Shown here: positions 27,554-38,144 of the stretch, in pieces | Numbering within the stretch: position 1 is the first letter of the stretch | How the letters are laid out: each line of letters begins with the position of its first letter | Assembly: GCA_004297945.1 (NCBI GenBank) | Contig: SCRC01000055.1 | Location: 1-48,666, forward strand | Source: Candidimonas sp. | GTDB taxonomy: Bacteria; Pseudomonadota; Gammaproteobacteria; Burkholderiales; Burkholderiaceae_B | Direction of reading: 5' to 3' | Length of the DNA stretch: 48,666 nucleotides | Position numbers and translations under genes: made by a program | The notes under the pieces: model-generated | What the model saw: only the letters and a program-made list of their open reading frames with translations | What the model was told of the DNA's origin: nothing | The model's database searches: none

Positions 27554-27979
27554 ATGGCGATTGAACGCACCCTGTCCATCATTAAACCCGATGCCGTAGC
27601 CAAAAATGTTATTGGTCAAATCGTAGATCGTTTCGAGAAAGCCAATCTTAAAGTGATTGCAGCGACGCTCAAACAATTGTCGCGCACGGACGCCGAGCGT
27701 TTCTATGCCGTGCATAAAGGCCGCCCGTTTTACAAAGATCTGGTTGATTTCATGATTTCGGGCCCGGTATTCGTCCAGGTTCTGGAAGGCGAGAACGCCA
27801 TATTGAAGAACCGCGACCTGATGGGCGCCACAGACCCCAAAAAGGCGGCGCCTGGCACTATCCGCGCCGATTTTGCCGATAGCATCGATGCCAACGCCGT
27901 GCATGGTTCCGACGCGGCCGATACCGCTGCGGTTGAAATTGCCTTCTTCTTTCCCGAAAGCAATATTCACACCCGTTAA
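27554..27979 (+). CDS. ndk: Nucleoside diphosphate kinase
   Basis: 141 residues. It transfers the gamma phosphate between nucleotides through a phosphohistidine. The active-site motif NAVHGSDA places the catalytic His at 117. [12 protein letters not shown] and RPFY (57-60) are also conserved. The SD-like TGGAG lies ~9 nt before the ATG. rlmN follows after 38 nt. From here to der the order matches the E. coli ndk-rlmN-rodZ-ispG-hisS-yfgM-bamB-der block. Confidence 0.98.
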   Translation: MAIERTLSIIKPDAVAKNVIGQIVDRFEKANLKVIAATLKQLSRTDAERFYAVHKGRPFYKDLVDFMISGPVFVQVLEGENAILKNRDLMGATDPKKAAPGTIRADFADSIDANAVHGSDAADTAAVEIAFFFPESNIHTR

Positions 27980-28017
27980 TTGCATCCTTTTTTTGCCTAC
28001 TCAACGCTGAATTACTC

Positions 28018-29163
28018 ATGTCGTCTGTGGAACCCATCAATCTCCTGGGCTTAGATAGCGCCAAACTCGTCGAACTGGTCGGCCAGTGGGGCGGCAAGCC
28101 GTTTCGCGCCAGGCAGTTGCAACGATGGGTGCATCAGCGCGGGGTGAGCGGTTTTGACGCCATGACGGATCTGGCGCGCGAATTCCGCCAGCAACTGGCG
28201 GCGCAGTGCTATGTTTCTGCGCCGCCCGTTTCGGTCGAGCAGCGTTCGAGCGACGGCACCCGCAAGTGGCTGTTTGATGTGGGCAAGAACAACGCCATCG
28301 AAACGGTATTTATCCCCGAAGATGATCGCGGCACTTTGTGCATTTCCAGCCAGGCCGGCTGCACGGTCGCTTGCCCGTTTTGTTCGACCGGGTATCAAGG
28401 CTTTAATCGCAATCTCACGACGGCCGAAATCATCGGCCAGCTCTGGCATGCCAGGCGTGTGCTCCAGGCCGATGCGCCAAGCGCTCGCACCGTTGCGGGC
28501 GAGCCGGGGGGCGCGGATCGCGTCATTAGCAATGTGGTCATGATGGGCATGGGAGAGCCCCTGCTCAATTACGATCAGGTGCTGGGCGCTTTGCGCCTCA
28601 TGCTCGACGATAACGCCTATGGTCTGTCGCGGCGGCGGGTAACGGTGTCCACCTCGGGAGTCGTGCCCATGATGGATCGTTTGGGTCAGGATTGTCCGGT
28701 AGCGCTGGCCGTTTCGCTGCATGCGCCCAATGACGCCTTGCGCGACCGGTTGGTGCCGCTGAATCGCAAATACCCGCTGGCCGAGTTGCTGGCCGCCTGC
28801 AATCGGTATTTAGAGCACGCCCCGCGCGACTTCATCACTTTCGAATACATCATGCTCGATGGCGTCAACGACGCCCCAGAGCAGGCGGCCGAATTGATTA
28901 CTATTGCAAAACAAGTGCGTTGCAAGTTTAATTTGATTCCATTCAATCCATTTGCCCAATCCGGTTTGAAGCGCTCCCCCATGCCGCGCATACGCCTTTT
29001 TGCGCAGCGCCTGCAAGACGCCGGCATAGTAACAACCGTGCGCAAGACTCGTGGCGACGATATCGACGCGGCGTGCGGCCAATTGGCCGGAGACGTCAAG
29101 GATCGCACGCGTATCAACGAGCGTTTGCCTCACCGCGCGACCATCGCCATCACAGAGGAATGA
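28018..29163 (+). CDS. rlmN: 23S rRNA A2503 / tRNA A37 C2-methyltransferase, radical SAM
   Basis: 381 residues. The radical-SAM cluster motif is CTVACPFC (C115, C119, C122). The methyl-carrier Cys lies in [12 protein letters not shown] (C353), and C108 precedes the cluster as in E. coli Rlm[13 protein letters not shown] and VSLHAPND are family motifs. The stop overlaps an ATG of the next gene (ATGA at 29160-29163). Confidence 0.97.
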   Translation: MSSVEPINLLGLDSAKLVELVGQWGGKPFRARQLQRWVHQRGVSGFDAMTDLAREFRQQLAAQCYVSAPPVSVEQRSSDGTRKWLFDVGKNNAIETVFIPEDDRGTLCISSQAGCTVACPFCSTGYQGFNRNLTTAEIIGQLWHARRVLQADAPSARTVAGEPGGADRVISNVVMMGMGEPLLNYDQVLGALRLMLDDNAYGLSRRRVTVSTSGVVPMMDRLGQDCPVALAVSLHAPNDALRDRLVPLNRKYPLAELLAACNRYLEHAPRDFITFEYIMLDGVNDAPEQAAELITIAKQVRCKFNLIPFNPFAQSGLKRSPMPRIRLFAQRLQDAGIVTTVRKTRGDDIDAACGQLAGDVKDRTRINERLPHRATIAITEE

Positions 29164-29165
29164 AG

Positions 29166-29657
29166 ATGATTCAACCCTTACGTAACGAAGTCGAGCCGGC
29201 CCCGGTCGCAGACACTTTCATGAACCTGGGCTCGACGCTCAAGGCCTTGCGCGAGGCCAAAGAGCTTTCTTTGGGCGACGTTTCGGCTCGCCTGAAATAT
29301 TCCGGCCGTCAGATCGAAGCGCTTGAGTCCGAACAATGGGATAGCCTGCCTACAGGCGTTTCCTTGCGTGGCCTGGTCAGAAATTACGGCCGTTTTCTGG
29401 ACGCGAACACAGATGCGTTGTTATCCATGCTCGACAGCCAGGTAGGTCCCACCGCAGCCAAGCCTGTTGCGGTCAGCAGCCCGGCAGCGTTTGGCGCGGC
29501 AGACGTCTCTTTGCAGAACGACCCCGTCCACCGGCCGTGGGGGTGGTTCATCATCATCCTGCTTTTGCTGCTCGTCGCCGCTTTTTACGCGATTGAACGC
29601 GGCTGGGTGCCAAATTCGTGGCTAATATTCGATTGGCTCAAGTCCCTGAAGAAATGA
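29166..29657 (+). CDS. rodZ: RodZ-like protein: N-terminal HTH plus one membrane helix, short form
   Basis: 163 residues from the ATG at 29166, which lies 7 nt after AGAGG. An ATG at 29160 overlapping the rlmN stop is the alternative. A helix-turn-helix domain of the RodZ type ([20 protein letters not shown], then [18 protein letters not shown]) spans ~21-80, a Pro/Ala linker follows, and one membrane helix lies at 125-143 ([19 protein letters not shown]). Only ~20 residues follow the helix, so the periplasmic domain of RodZ (E. coli protein 337 residues) is missing. Position between rlmN and ispG equals that of E. coli rodZ. Whether it still organises MreB is unknown. It overlaps ispG by 4 nt. 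Confidence 0.85.
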   Translation: MIQPLRNEVEPAPVADTFMNLGSTLKALREAKELSLGDVSARLKYSGRQIEALESEQWDSLPTGVSLRGLVRNYGRFLDANTDALLSMLDSQVGPTAAKPVAVSSPAAFGAADVSLQNDPVHRPWGWFIIILLLLLVAAFYAIERGWVPNSWLIFDWLKSLKK

Positions 29658-30946
29658 TCCAGAACACTAACGCTACTCATCGGGCTGCTGCGACACCGTC
29701 AGTCGTGGGCGTTGCTCCCCGACGCGCTACCCGCGCAGCCATTGTTTCTTGGCAAGACCATTCGGTGCAGATCGGCGGCGGGGCGGTCGTGGCAGTGCAG
29801 TCCATGACCAACACGGATACGGCGGATGCGAATGCCACTGCGATCCAGGTCAGGGCGTTGGCGCAGGCCGGCTCCGAACTGGTGCGCATTACGGTCAATA
29901 CGCCCGAGGCGGCACGGGCGGTTCCGGCCATTCGCGAGCAACTGGACCGCATGGGCGTCAATGTGCCGCTGGTGGGCGACTTCCACTACAACGGACACAA
30001 GCTCCTGTCCCAGTTTCCAGGGTGTGCCCAGACGTTGTCGAAATATCGTATCAACCCTGGCAATATGGGTGGCGGCAAAAGGCGCGACGACAATTTTGCG
30101 CAGATGATTGAAGTGGCGTGCCGCAACGAGAAGCCAGTACGTATAGGCGTGAACTGGGGCAGTCTGGATCACGAACTGCTCGCGCGCATGATGGATGAGA
30201 ACAGCCGCGAAGTGGCGCCGCGCGACGCCCAGGCCGTGATGCGCGACGCGCTGGTCATATCGGCCATCAGCAACGCCGAACGTGCCCAGGAGCTTGGCTT
30301 GTCGCCCAATGCAATCATTCTGTCGTGCAAGGTCAGTCATGTGCAAGATCTGATTACTGTCTATCGCGACCTGTCTTCACGTTGCGATTATCCCTTGCAT
30401 TTGGGCCTGACTGAAGCCGGCATGGGCAGCAAGGGCATTGTTGCCTCGACCGCCGCGCTGGCGGTGTTGTTACAAGAGGGCATCGGCGACACGATTCGAA
30501 TTTCACTGACTCCGGAGCCCGGAGGCGACCGTAGCCGGGAAGTGATTGTGGCGCAGGAAATCCTGCAAACCATGGGCTTGCGCGCGTTTACGCCCATGGT
30601 CGTGGCTTGCCCGGGTTGTGGGCGTACCAGTAGCACCTTGTTCCAGGAGCTGGCCGACAATATCCAGACGTATCTGCGCGAGCAAATGCCTGTTTGGAAA
30701 ACGCGCTATCCCGGTGTCGAGACCATGAATGTGGCCGTTATGGGTTGTGTGGTCAACGGCCCGGGCGAGAGCCGCCATGCGGATATCGGCATCAGCCTGC
30801 CCGGCACCGGCGAAGTTCCTGCCGCGCCCGTTTTCGTAGATGGCGTGCGCACCGTAACCCTCAAGGGCGATTCAATTGCCCGTGAGTTCGCTGCAATCGT
30901 TGAACAATACGTCGAGCATCGTTATGGTGCGCCCGGTGCGCATTGA
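29654..30946 (+). CDS. ispG: 4-hydroxy-3-methylbut-2-enyl-diphosphate synthase
   Basis: Penultimate enzyme of the MEP isoprenoid pathway, a 4Fe-4S protein. It has 430 residues from the ATG at 29654 (ATGA overlap with the preceding gene); a GTG at 29618 is a less likely start. The cluster ligands are C319 and C322 (CPGCGR) and C365 (GCVVNGPGE), with Glu372 as the fourth ligand. SMTNTDTAD and [12 protein letters not shown] are family segments. It is longer than E. coli IspG (372). Confidence 0.97.
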   Translation: MIQNTNATHRAAATPSVVGVAPRRATRAAIVSWQDHSVQIGGGAVVAVQSMTNTDTADANATAIQVRALAQAGSELVRITVNTPEAARAVPAIREQLDRMGVNVPLVGDFHYNGHKLLSQFPGCAQTLSKYRINPGNMGGGKRRDDNFAQMIEVACRNEKPVRIGVNWGSLDHELLARMMDENSREVAPRDAQAVMRDALVISAISNAERAQELGLSPNAIILSCKVSHVQDLITVYRDLSSRCDYPLHLGLTEAGMGSKGIVASTAALAVLLQEGIGDTIRISLTPEPGGDRSREVIVAQEILQTMGLRAFTPMVVACPGCGRTSSTLFQELADNIQTYLREQMPVWKTRYPGVETMNVAVMGCVVNGPGESRHADIGISLPGTGEVPAAPVFVDGVRTVTLKGDSIAREFAAIVEQYVEHRYGAPGAH

Positions 30947-30994
30947 GCACGCCCGTTTCCTCCCTTTTCGTCCCGATTTAATCACAGAGAGTTT

Positions 30995-32284
30995 ATGACG
31001 CAGTCGTTTCAAAAGGTTCGAGCCCTGACCGGCATGAAAGATGTTTTGCCCGACGCCGCCGCTCGGTGGGAGCAGCTCGAGCAAACGGTGCGCGCCTGGC
31101 TGGCCAGCTATGGCTATCGCAATATGCGTACTCCGGTGCTTGAATATACCCGTCTTTTTGCGCGCGGCATCGGCGAGGTCACCGATATCGTCGAAAAAGA
31201 AATGTATTCGTTTACCGATGTGCTCAGCGACGAGGCATTGACCATGCGCCCCGAATTTACGGCGGGCATCGTGCGTGCAGCCATCGAGCACAATATGCTG
31301 TATGACCGTGCGCATCGCGTGTATGCCATGGGGCCTGTGTTTCGTCGAGAAAAGCCGCAGCGCGGTCGATACCGTCAGTTTCATCAAATCGACGTCGAGG
31401 CCTTGGGGCTTGCCGGCCCAGATATCGATGCAGAGCTGATCGTGATGCTGAACCGCTTATGGGCCATTCTCGGATTGTCCGATATTCGTCTGGAGCTTAA
31501 TTCTCTGGGCCAGGCCGACGAGCGCGCCGCCCATCGCAGCGCGCTGATTCAATATCTTGAGCAACATCGGGACGTATTGGATGGCGAGGCCACGCGCCGG
31601 ATGCACACCAATCCTTTGCGGGTATTGGACAGCAAGAATCCGGCCATGCAAGAGATGGCAAACAATGCGCCGCCTTTGTTCGATTTTCTGGGCGTGGCGT
31701 CACGCGCGCATTTCGACGGCGTTTGCCATCGGCTTGACGACGCTGGCATTGCCTATCGCATGAACCCGCGCCTGGTTCGCGGCCTGGACTATTACAATCT
31801 GACGGTTTTTGAATGGGTTACCGATCGTCTGGGAGCCCAAGGCACAGTATGTGGCGGGGGCCGCTACGATGGCCTGATCGACTTGCTGGGAGGTAAATCG
31901 GCGCCTGCGGTAGGCTTTGCGATCGGCATGGAGCGCTTGCTGGATTTATGCGACCAGGCCGGTGAGACATCAGCGCGCGCCGAATGCCAGGTCTATATGG
32001 TTCATCAGTCCGACGATGCCCAGCGCCAGGCGTGCCGTGTGGCCGAGCAATTGCGCAACGAGGGGTTTAGCGTGATCGTGCATGCGGGCGCAGGCAGCTT
32101 CAAGGCGCAATTCAAGCGCGCCGATGCCAGCGGAGCCGCCGTTGCGGTTATTCTGGGCGACGATGAACTTAATTCGCATACGGCGAGTATTAAATGGCTA
32201 AGGACTGCGTCGCCGGAGGCCGGGGCGCAACAAGAGACGATACCGCTCACGCGTCTGGTTGCTGAATTGAAATTAAGGGTTTGA
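30995..32284 (+). CDS. hisS: Histidyl-tRNA synthetase
   Basis: Class II synthetase of 429 residues. Motif 2 is [20 protein letters not shown] (R117-R118-E119), the histidine-A motif is RGLDYYN, and motif 3 is CGGGRYDGL (GGGRYDG 287-293). The C-terminal anticodon-binding domain begins near QVYMVHQ. The gene starts 48 nt after ispG, with a weak SD (CAGAGAG). It is the catalytic counterpart of the HisZ paralogue at 40515. Confidence 0.98.
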   Translation: MTQSFQKVRALTGMKDVLPDAAARWEQLEQTVRAWLASYGYRNMRTPVLEYTRLFARGIGEVTDIVEKEMYSFTDVLSDEALTMRPEFTAGIVRAAIEHNMLYDRAHRVYAMGPVFRREKPQRGRYRQFHQIDVEALGLAGPDIDAELIVMLNRLWAILGLSDIRLELNSLGQADERAAHRSALIQYLEQHRDVLDGEATRRMHTNPLRVLDSKNPAMQEMANNAPPLFDFLGVASRAHFDGVCHRLDDAGIAYRMNPRLVRGLDYYNLTVFEWVTDRLGAQGTVCGGGRYDGLIDLLGGKSAPAVGFAIGMERLLDLCDQAGETSARAECQVYMVHQSDDAQRQACRVAEQLRNEGFSVIVHAGAGSFKAQFKRADASGAAVAVILGDDELNSHTASIKWLRTASPEAGAQQETIPLTRLVAELKLRV

Positions 32285-32287
32285 AGC

Positions 32288-32923
32288 ATGGCATACGATT
32301 TAGAAGAACAGGAAAAACTGGATGCGCTGCGCGCCTGGTGGGATCGCTATGGCACTTTATGCGCCGCGTTGCTGTTTGTCGCTGTGGCGGCCGTCCTGGG
32401 CTGGCGCGGCTGGCAGTGGTATCAGGGGCATCAGGCCGCCCAGGCCATGAGCTACTTCGAGGCGCTCGAAACCGCTACCGGGGAACAGGGCAGCGATGCC
32501 GTCGCCCGCATCAAGGCGGCGAGCCAGACCTTGCGCACCGAATTTCCCAAAACCGGCTATACCTCGCGTGGTTTGCTGGTGGCGGCCGATGCCTTGCAGA
32601 CCCGCCACGATCTGAACGGCGCCCGCGCGCAGCTCGAATGGCTCATCAAGAACAGCCCGGATGCGGCCTTGGTGCCTTTGGCCAAATTGCGTTTGGCGGG
32701 TATATTGCTTGAACAAAAACAGTATGATCCGGCCTTGGCGCTTGTGAAAGATCCGCCGGCTTCCTTCGCGGGCCTGTTTGCCGACCGCCGTGGCGATATT
32801 CTGGCGGCGCAAGGAAAAAAGGCGGAAGCGAAGGCGGCCTGGGAGGCTGCGCACAAGAGTTTGAGCGCCGATCCGGTCGCGCAAATCATTCAATTGAAAA
32901 TAGATGCCTTGGGTGGAGCTTAA
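32288..32923 (+). CDS. yfgM: YfgM-family ancillary SecYEG/BAM-associated protein
   Basis: 211 residues. The N-terminal LEEQEKLDALRAWWDRYG is followed by one membrane helix (about 22-39) and a periplasmic TPR-like domain (FPKTGYTSRGLLVAADALQ, then PLAKLRLAGILLEQKQYD). In E. coli YfgM sits with PpiD at SecYEG. Position between hisS and bamB matches E. coli. It starts 3 nt after hisS; the bamB start follows 4 nt after its stop. Confidence 0.92.
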   Translation: MAYDLEEQEKLDALRAWWDRYGTLCAALLFVAVAAVLGWRGWQWYQGHQAAQAMSYFEALETATGEQGSDAVARIKAASQTLRTEFPKTGYTSRGLLVAADALQTRHDLNGARAQLEWLIKNSPDAALVPLAKLRLAGILLEQKQYDPALALVKDPPASFAGLFADRRGDILAAQGKKAEAKAAWEAAHKSLSADPVAQIIQLKIDALGGA

Positions 32924-32927
32924 CGTT

Positions 32928-34085
32928 ATGCGGTCTTCCTTTGTTCGTCGCGCGTGGCGCGGCTCGGTGCTTGCGCTCAGTCTGGCCGCGTTGGCCGGGT
33001 GTTCACTGTTTTCAAACAGAAACCCGCGCTACGATCCGGCGCCACTGACCGAATATACGGCCGGTATCTCCGCCCATATAGTCTGGACGGCGGCCCTGGG
33101 CAGCGGGGGCGGGTATGGCTTCGCACCGGTGGTGGTGGGCGATTCGGTTTATGCGGCGGCAGCCAATGGCGCGGTGGCCCGGCTGGAACTGACATCGGGA
33201 CGAATACAGTGGCAAGGCAACGCCAAAACCAGCCTCACGGCGGGTGTCGGGTCTGACGGGCAGGTAACGGCCGTGGCGGCGACGGATGGCTCGGTCATTG
33301 CTTTCGATAGCCAGGGCAAGGAAAAATGGCGTGCTCATGCCACCAGCCAGGTCGATATTCCACCGACAGTGGGGGCTGGGATAGTGGCGGTTCGCAGCAG
33401 CGACTATCGCATTCAGGCTTTTGACGAAAATACCGGCGAGCCTCTCTGGAGCGTTCAGCGTCCGGGCCCTGCGTTGGCGCTCAAGACCAATATGCGCATG
33501 ATTATCGTCGAAGGCTTGCTGATCGCCGGGTTGCCTAATGGCAAAATCTTGGCGATCAACGCGCGCACCGGTCATATTCAGTGGGAGGCGGCTGTGTCTG
33601 TGCCTAAGGGCGCGGGCGATCTGGATCGCATCAGCGATGTGGTGGGCGCGCCGCAAACTCAGGGGTCGCTTCTTTGCGCCGTGGCCTATCAGGGCAATAT
33701 GAAGTGTTTCGACGTGTCCCAAGGCGGTCGTCCTGTCTGGGATCAACGGTTCTCAAGCGCGACCGGCATGACAACGGATTCGCAGCAGGCCTATGCCGCC
33801 AATCAAAGCAGCGAAGAGTTCGCCTTTAGCCTGGCCGACGGCCACCAAGTCTGGAAGCAGTCCGGCTTGCGTTATAGGCGGCTGTCGGCTCCCGCGGTCA
33901 CTCCCCAGGCGCTGGCCGTGGGCGATTATCAGGGCTACGTGCATTTCCTCTCGCGTACCGATGGTCATTTGCTGGGGCGCCTGCAGGTCGGCAGCGATCC
34001 CATCACTTCGCCGCTTGTAGCGACCCGCCTCGGGGTTCTGGTGCAAACGGCCAATGGTAATTTGACTCTGGTTGGTGTCAATTGA
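32928..34085 (+). CDS. bamB: Outer-membrane assembly lipoprotein BamB
   Basis: 385 residues. The signal peptide ends in lipobox LAGC with the lipidated Cys at 25. A PQQ-like eight-bladed propeller follows, with repeated blade motifs such as GWNEW-type segments: [34 protein letters not shown]. It is a non-essential subunit of the BAM complex that inserts outer-membrane proteins. The ATG at 32928 has an SD GGTGGAG 9 nt upstream; an in-frame ATG at 32904 would lie in yfgM and spoil the signal. The stop overlaps the TTG of der (TTGA). Confidence 0.96.
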   Translation: MRSSFVRRAWRGSVLALSLAALAGCSLFSNRNPRYDPAPLTEYTAGISAHIVWTAALGSGGGYGFAPVVVGDSVYAAAANGAVARLELTSGRIQWQGNAKTSLTAGVGSDGQVTAVAATDGSVIAFDSQGKEKWRAHATSQVDIPPTVGAGIVAVRSSDYRIQAFDENTGEPLWSVQRPGPALALKTNMRMIIVEGLLIAGLPNGKILAINARTGHIQWEAAVSVPKGAGDLDRISDVVGAPQTQGSLLCAVAYQGNMKCFDVSQGGRPVWDQRFSSATGMTTDSQQAYAANQSSEEFAFSLADGHQVWKQSGLRYRRLSAPAVTPQALAVGDYQGYVHFLSRTDGHLLGRLQVGSDPITSPLVATRLGVLVQTANGNLTLVGVN

Positions 34086-35524
34086 GTCAAATTGCTTTCA
34101 AGCCGGTCGTGGCCCTGGTAGGTCGGGCCAATGTCGGCAAATCCACGCTGTTTAATCGCCTCACACGTTCGCGGGCGGCGCTGGTGGCTGATTTTTCCGG
34201 CTTGACGCGTGATCGTCATTATGGCGAGGGGCGGATGGGCGACCATCCTTTTATCGCGGTCGATACCGGAGGTTTTGAGCCCATTGCCAAGGACGGCATC
34301 TTGCTTGAAATGGCGCGCCAGACGCAGCAGGCCATTGCCGAATCCGACGTGGTGATTTTTCTGGTCGATGCGCGCGCCGGAGTCAACTCCCACGATCATG
34401 AGATTGCGCGCCTGTTGCGCCGCACCGGCCAGCGTGTTTATCTGGCGGTCAACAAGGCCGAAGGCATGCGCTTCGGGTCGGCGACGGCGGAATTTCACGA
34501 GCTGGGTCTGGGCGAGCCCTATGCAATTTCGGCCTCGCATGGCGACGGCGTGGCCGAGCTGATCGAACAGGCCTTGTCGTATCTGGATAGCGCTGCACAA
34601 ACTGCGGCTGCTACGCCGCCCGCGCAGCAGCTCGATCTGGACGAAGCGACGCATCGGGTGCAGTCAGGGGACTCCTCCATTCCTGAAGAACCTGAAGAGC
34701 CCATCGAGCCCGTCAACCACCGCATCAAGCTCGCCATTGTGGGGCGTCCCAATGTAGGCAAATCGACGCTTATCAACACATTGCTGGGCGAGGAACGGGT
34801 TATTGCCTTTAATTTGCCTGGCACCACGCGCGACGCCATCGAAATAGACTTCGAGCGCGGCGGGGTCGGCTATACGCTGATCGATACGGCGGGCTTGCGA
34901 CGCCGCGGCAAGGTGTTTGAAGCGGTCGAAAAATTTTCGGTGATCAAGACATTGCAGGCGATTGAAGCATGCAATGTAGTTTTGCTCATGCTCGACGCGC
35001 AAGCCGAGATCTCGGATCAAGATGCACATATTGCCGGCTTTGTGCTTGAGACGGGGCGGGCGCTGGTAGTGGCCATCAATAAATGGGACGGCCTGGACAG
35101 CGAGCAGCGCGAGCGCATACAGCGCGAGTTCGAGCGCAAGCTGCGGTTCTTGTCGTTCGCCACCATGCATACGGTGTCGGCCTTGAAGGGGCAGGGCGTC
35201 AATGCGCTGATCAAATCGGTCAACGCGGCGCATGCGGCCGCGTTTGCCAAGCTTTCCACGCCCAAGCTCACGCGCGAACTTCTGGCCGCCGTCGAGCAGC
35301 AGCCGCCGCCGCGCAAGGGAATATTCCGCCCCAAGATGCGTTACGCCCATCAGGGCGGCCAGAATCCGCCCCTGATCGTCATCCACGGCAATGCGCTCGA
35401 CGCCATTGCCGACCCGTACCGGCGCTATCTGGAATCGCGGTTTCGCACCGCATTCAAGCTGGCTGGCACGCCACTGCGCATTGAATTCAAATCTTCTCAT
35501 AATCCATACGTGCAGGGGTCGTAA
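34082..35524 (+). CDS. der: Ribosome-associated GTPase Der (EngA)
   Basis: 480 residues with two tandem GTPase domains and a C-terminal KH-like domain. G1 motifs are GRANVGKST (14-22) and GRPNVGKST (221-229). The second domain has [10 protein letters not shown], and NKWDG is the second G4. It is needed for 50S assembly. The start codon is TTG, in a 4-nt TTGA overlap with the bamB stop; no ATG near the N-terminus restores the [15 protein letters not shown] beginning. Confidence 0.97.
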   Translation: MSQIAFKPVVALVGRANVGKSTLFNRLTRSRAALVADFSGLTRDRHYGEGRMGDHPFIAVDTGGFEPIAKDGILLEMARQTQQAIAESDVVIFLVDARAGVNSHDHEIARLLRRTGQRVYLAVNKAEGMRFGSATAEFHELGLGEPYAISASHGDGVAELIEQALSYLDSAAQTAAATPPAQQLDLDEATHRVQSGDSSIPEEPEEPIEPVNHRIKLAIVGRPNVGKSTLINTLLGEERVIAFNLPGTTRDAIEIDFERGGVGYTLIDTAGLRRRGKVFEAVEKFSVIKTLQAIEACNVVLLMLDAQAEISDQDAHIAGFVLETGRALVVAINKWDGLDSEQRERIQREFERKLRFLSFATMHTVSALKGQGVNALIKSVNAAHAAAFAKLSTPKLTRELLAAVEQQPPPRKGIFRPKMRYAHQGGQNPPLIVIHGNALDAIADPYRRYLESRFRTAFKLAGTPLRIEFKSSHNPYVQGS

Positions 35525-36625
35525 GTGAGTCGTTTCTGGAGTGATCAAGTCGCTGGCCTGGCTCCCTATGTGCCGGGCGAACAGTTAAAGCGACCCAATC
35601 TGCTCAAGCTCAATACCAACGAGCATCCGTATGGGCCCTCGCCGCGGGCGTTGGAAGCGATCCGGGCAGCGTCTACCGATCATTTGCGTTTTTACCCTGA
35701 TTTCGGAGCTACGGCTTTGCGTGAAGCAATAGCCGCCTTACACTCGATCCAGGCAGATCAGGTTTTTCTGGGCAATGGCTCCGATGAGGTTCTGGCGCAT
35801 GTGTTCAACGGCCTGTTCAGAAAGGCGGGCCGGATAGTGCTGATGCCCGATGTTGGCTATAGTTTTTATCCCGTTTATTGCCGTTTTTATCAGATTCCTC
35901 ACGAGTTCATTCCCGTGGCTGCTGATTTTTCGATCCAGGTCGCCGACTACACCACGCGGCGTGCCACGGCTCCGGCAGGTATTATTTTTGCCAACCCGAA
36001 TGCCCCTACGGGAATGGCGCTAACGTTGGCCAGCGTCGAACAAATTCTTGCGGCCAATCCGGATTCCGTTGTGGTGGTCGACGAAGCCTACGTGGATTTT
36101 GGCGCGCAAACAGCCGTGCCGCTGCTGGGCCGCTACGATAATCTGGTTGTGGTGCATACCCTGTCCAAATCGCGTGCCCTGGCGGGCTTGCGGGTTGGGT
36201 ACGCTCTGGCCAGCCCGCAGATCGTGGAAGGGTTGCTGCGAATCAAAGACAGTTTCAATTCTTATCCGCTCGACAGCATCGCGCAGGCTGGCGCGCGGGC
36301 GGCTATCCAGGATGAGGCCTACTTCGATCAAATGTGTCGCGCCGTAATACGGGCCCGCGAACACCTCGTCAAGCGTCTGAAAACACTGGGTTTTCAAGTA
36401 TTGCCATCACTGACCAATTTTGTTTTTGCGCGTCACCCAGGTCATTCGGCGGCCAGCCTTCATTTGGCCTTGCGTGAGCGTGCTATTTTGGTGCGTCACT
36501 TCAAACAGCCTCGCATTGAGCAATTTTTGCGTATCACGGTGGGAACTCCAGACGATTGCGAGCGTCTATCTGATGTCCTGGCTGAAATCCTGGATACGTC
36601 CGGTCGTGATGGCCAAGATATTTGA
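35525..36625 (+). CDS. hisC: Histidinol-phosphate aminotransferase
   Basis: PLP-dependent class I/II aminotransferase of histidine biosynthesis, 366 residues. The Schiff-base lysine is K215 in [31 protein letters not shown] and the final arginine region RITVGT are family marks. The GTG start directly abuts the der stop. The position outside a his operon is common in this group. It could also act on related imidazole or aromatic substrates; the annotation rests on family resemblance. Confidence 0.93.
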   Translation: MSRFWSDQVAGLAPYVPGEQLKRPNLLKLNTNEHPYGPSPRALEAIRAASTDHLRFYPDFGATALREAIAALHSIQADQVFLGNGSDEVLAHVFNGLFRKAGRIVLMPDVGYSFYPVYCRFYQIPHEFIPVAADFSIQVADYTTRRATAPAGIIFANPNAPTGMALTLASVEQILAANPDSVVVVDEAYVDFGAQTAVPLLGRYDNLVVVHTLSKSRALAGLRVGYALASPQIVEGLLRIKDSFNSYPLDSIAQAGARAAIQDEAYFDQMCRAVIRAREHLVKRLKTLGFQVLPSLTNFVFARHPGHSAASLHLALRERAILVRHFKQPRIEQFLRITVGTPDDCERLSDVLAEILDTSGRDGQDI

Positions 36626-36722
36626 CTTTCATTGCCCGTCCTGAATGGCGTATTGCGGGAAAACCCTGTAAAGTAGCACCTTCAGCTTTCGTTTAAATAA
36701 CAACACAATCGGAGCCTCGCCA

Positions 36723-36959
36723 ATGAGCAATAAAGGGCAAACACTACAAGATCCATTTTTGAACGCATTACGCAAGGATCACGTGCCCGTGTCTATTTAT
36801 CTAGTCAATGGAATCAAACTGCAGGGGCAGGTAGAGTCCTTTGACCAATATGTTGTTTTATTGCGTAACACAGTGACTCAAATGGTCTACAAGCACGCCA
36901 TTTCCACGGTGGTGCCAGCCCGTCCAGTCACCTTTCAGGTGGATGAACCCGCTGAATAA
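36723..36959 (+). CDS. hfq: RNA chaperone Hfq
   Basis: 78 residues, an Sm-like hexamer subunit that pairs small RNAs with mRNAs. Sm1 is [21 protein letters not shown], and Sm2 contains VYKHAIST (55-62) with the proximal-site K57 and H58. Q8, D9 and F11 of the N-terminus are conserved. The C-terminal tail is short (about 12 residues after VPARP). The SD CGGAG lies ~8 nt before the ATG. Confidence 0.98.
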   Translation: MSNKGQTLQDPFLNALRKDHVPVSIYLVNGIKLQGQVESFDQYVVLLRNTVTQMVYKHAISTVVPARPVTFQVDEPAE

Positions 36960-36984
36960 TTCTTTATTCGTTCTGTTTCGAAAC

Positions 36985-37023
36985 GCCCGCCGCGTGCTCC
37001 TGAACGCAGGCGGGCATTTCTTT
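36985..37023 (+). terminator. Hairpin with interrupted T-run between hfq and hflX
   Basis: GCCCGCC (36985-36991) pairs with GGCGGGC (37009-37015) and is followed by ATTTCTTT. A partial terminator here would set the hfq:hflX ratio. The 17-base loop is large, so it may be leaky. Confidence 0.45.
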
Positions 37024-37046
37024 AGAGATGGAATCAGTCGGCAGCC

Positions 37047-38144
37047 ATGAAAGCTCTGATCATAAATGTAGATTTCGGGCGGGCGGATTTTCAGGCCCAC
37101 GCCGACGAATTCGCCATGCTGGCCCGGGGCGCCGGCGCCGAGGTGGTCGCCACCCTGGTGGCGCGGCGTCAGCGTCCCGACGCGGCGCATTTCATCGGGT
37201 CGGGCAAGCTGCAGGAAGCGATTCTGATCGCCGACGAGAGCCAGGCCGAAATCGTTCTTTTCGACCAGCCCCTGACTCCCGCACAACAGCGCAATCTTGA
37301 ACGTGGCCTGAACCGCCGCGTGGTTGACAGAGTGGTGCTGATCCTCGATATTTTCGCATTGCGCGCTAAAAGCCACGAAGGCAAAGTGCAGGTCGAGCTG
37401 GCTCAATTGCAGCATCTTTCCACGCGCTTGACGCGCATGTGGTCGCACCTGGAGCGTCAGCGCGGGGGCATAGGGATGCGCGGCCCGGGTGAAGCGCAGC
37501 TTGAAATGGATCGTCGCCTAATAGGCGACAAGGTACGTTTGCTGCGCGAACAGTTAAAGCGGCTGCAGCGCCAGCGTACAACGCAACGCCGCGCTCGTGC
37601 CCGGGGCGGCGCATTGTCGGTGTCTCTGGTGGGCTACACGAATGCGGGGAAGTCAACCTTGTTCAATGCGCTTGCGCGCACCGACACCTATGCGGCCGAT
37701 CAGTTGTTTGCCACGCTCGATACGACCACGCGCCGCGTCTGGATCGAAGGGGCCGGGCAGGTGGTGATCTCCGACACGGTGGGGTTCATCCGCGATTTGC
37801 CGCCTACCCTGATAGCAGCATTCAGGGCGACGCTGGAAGAAACAGTGCAGGCCGACCTGCTATTGCATGTAATTGATGCGTCCAGCCCGCAGCGCGATGA
37901 GCAGATCGCCGAGGTGGACAAGGTGCTGGTCGATATAGGCGCCGACAAGGTTGCACGAATTTTGGTGTATAACAAGATCGACAATGCGGGGTTCGAGCCC
38001 AGGGTCGAGCGCGATGATCATGGTACCATTGCGCGAGTCTTTGTAAGCGCCTTAGGGCGTGTCGGCTTGGACGGTTTGCGTGCGGCTATCGTCGAGTCAG
38101 ATCAAATCGCGGGAAATAATGCGTTTAATGTCGAAAATATTTAG
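37047..38144 (+). CDS. hflX: Ribosome-splitting GTPase HflX
   Basis: 365 residues. The N-terminal HflX domain carries HFIGSGKLQE and the RGGIGMRGPGE segment. The GTPase domain has G1 GYTNAGKST (196-204), G3 DTVGFIRDLP and G4 NKID. It rescues stalled 70S ribosomes under stress. The last 17 nt overlap the hflK start region. Confidence 0.96.
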   Translation: MKALIINVDFGRADFQAHADEFAMLARGAGAEVVATLVARRQRPDAAHFIGSGKLQEAILIADESQAEIVLFDQPLTPAQQRNLERGLNRRVVDRVVLILDIFALRAKSHEGKVQVELAQLQHLSTRLTRMWSHLERQRGGIGMRGPGEAQLEMDRRLIGDKVRLLREQLKRLQRQRTTQRRARARGGALSVSLVGYTNAGKSTLFNALARTDTYAADQLFATLDTTTRRVWIEGAGQVVISDTVGFIRDLPPTLIAAFRATLEETVQADLLLHVIDASSPQRDEQIAEVDKVLVDIGADKVARILVYNKIDNAGFEPRVERDDHGTIARVFVSALGRVGLDGLRAAIVESDQIAGNNAFNVENI

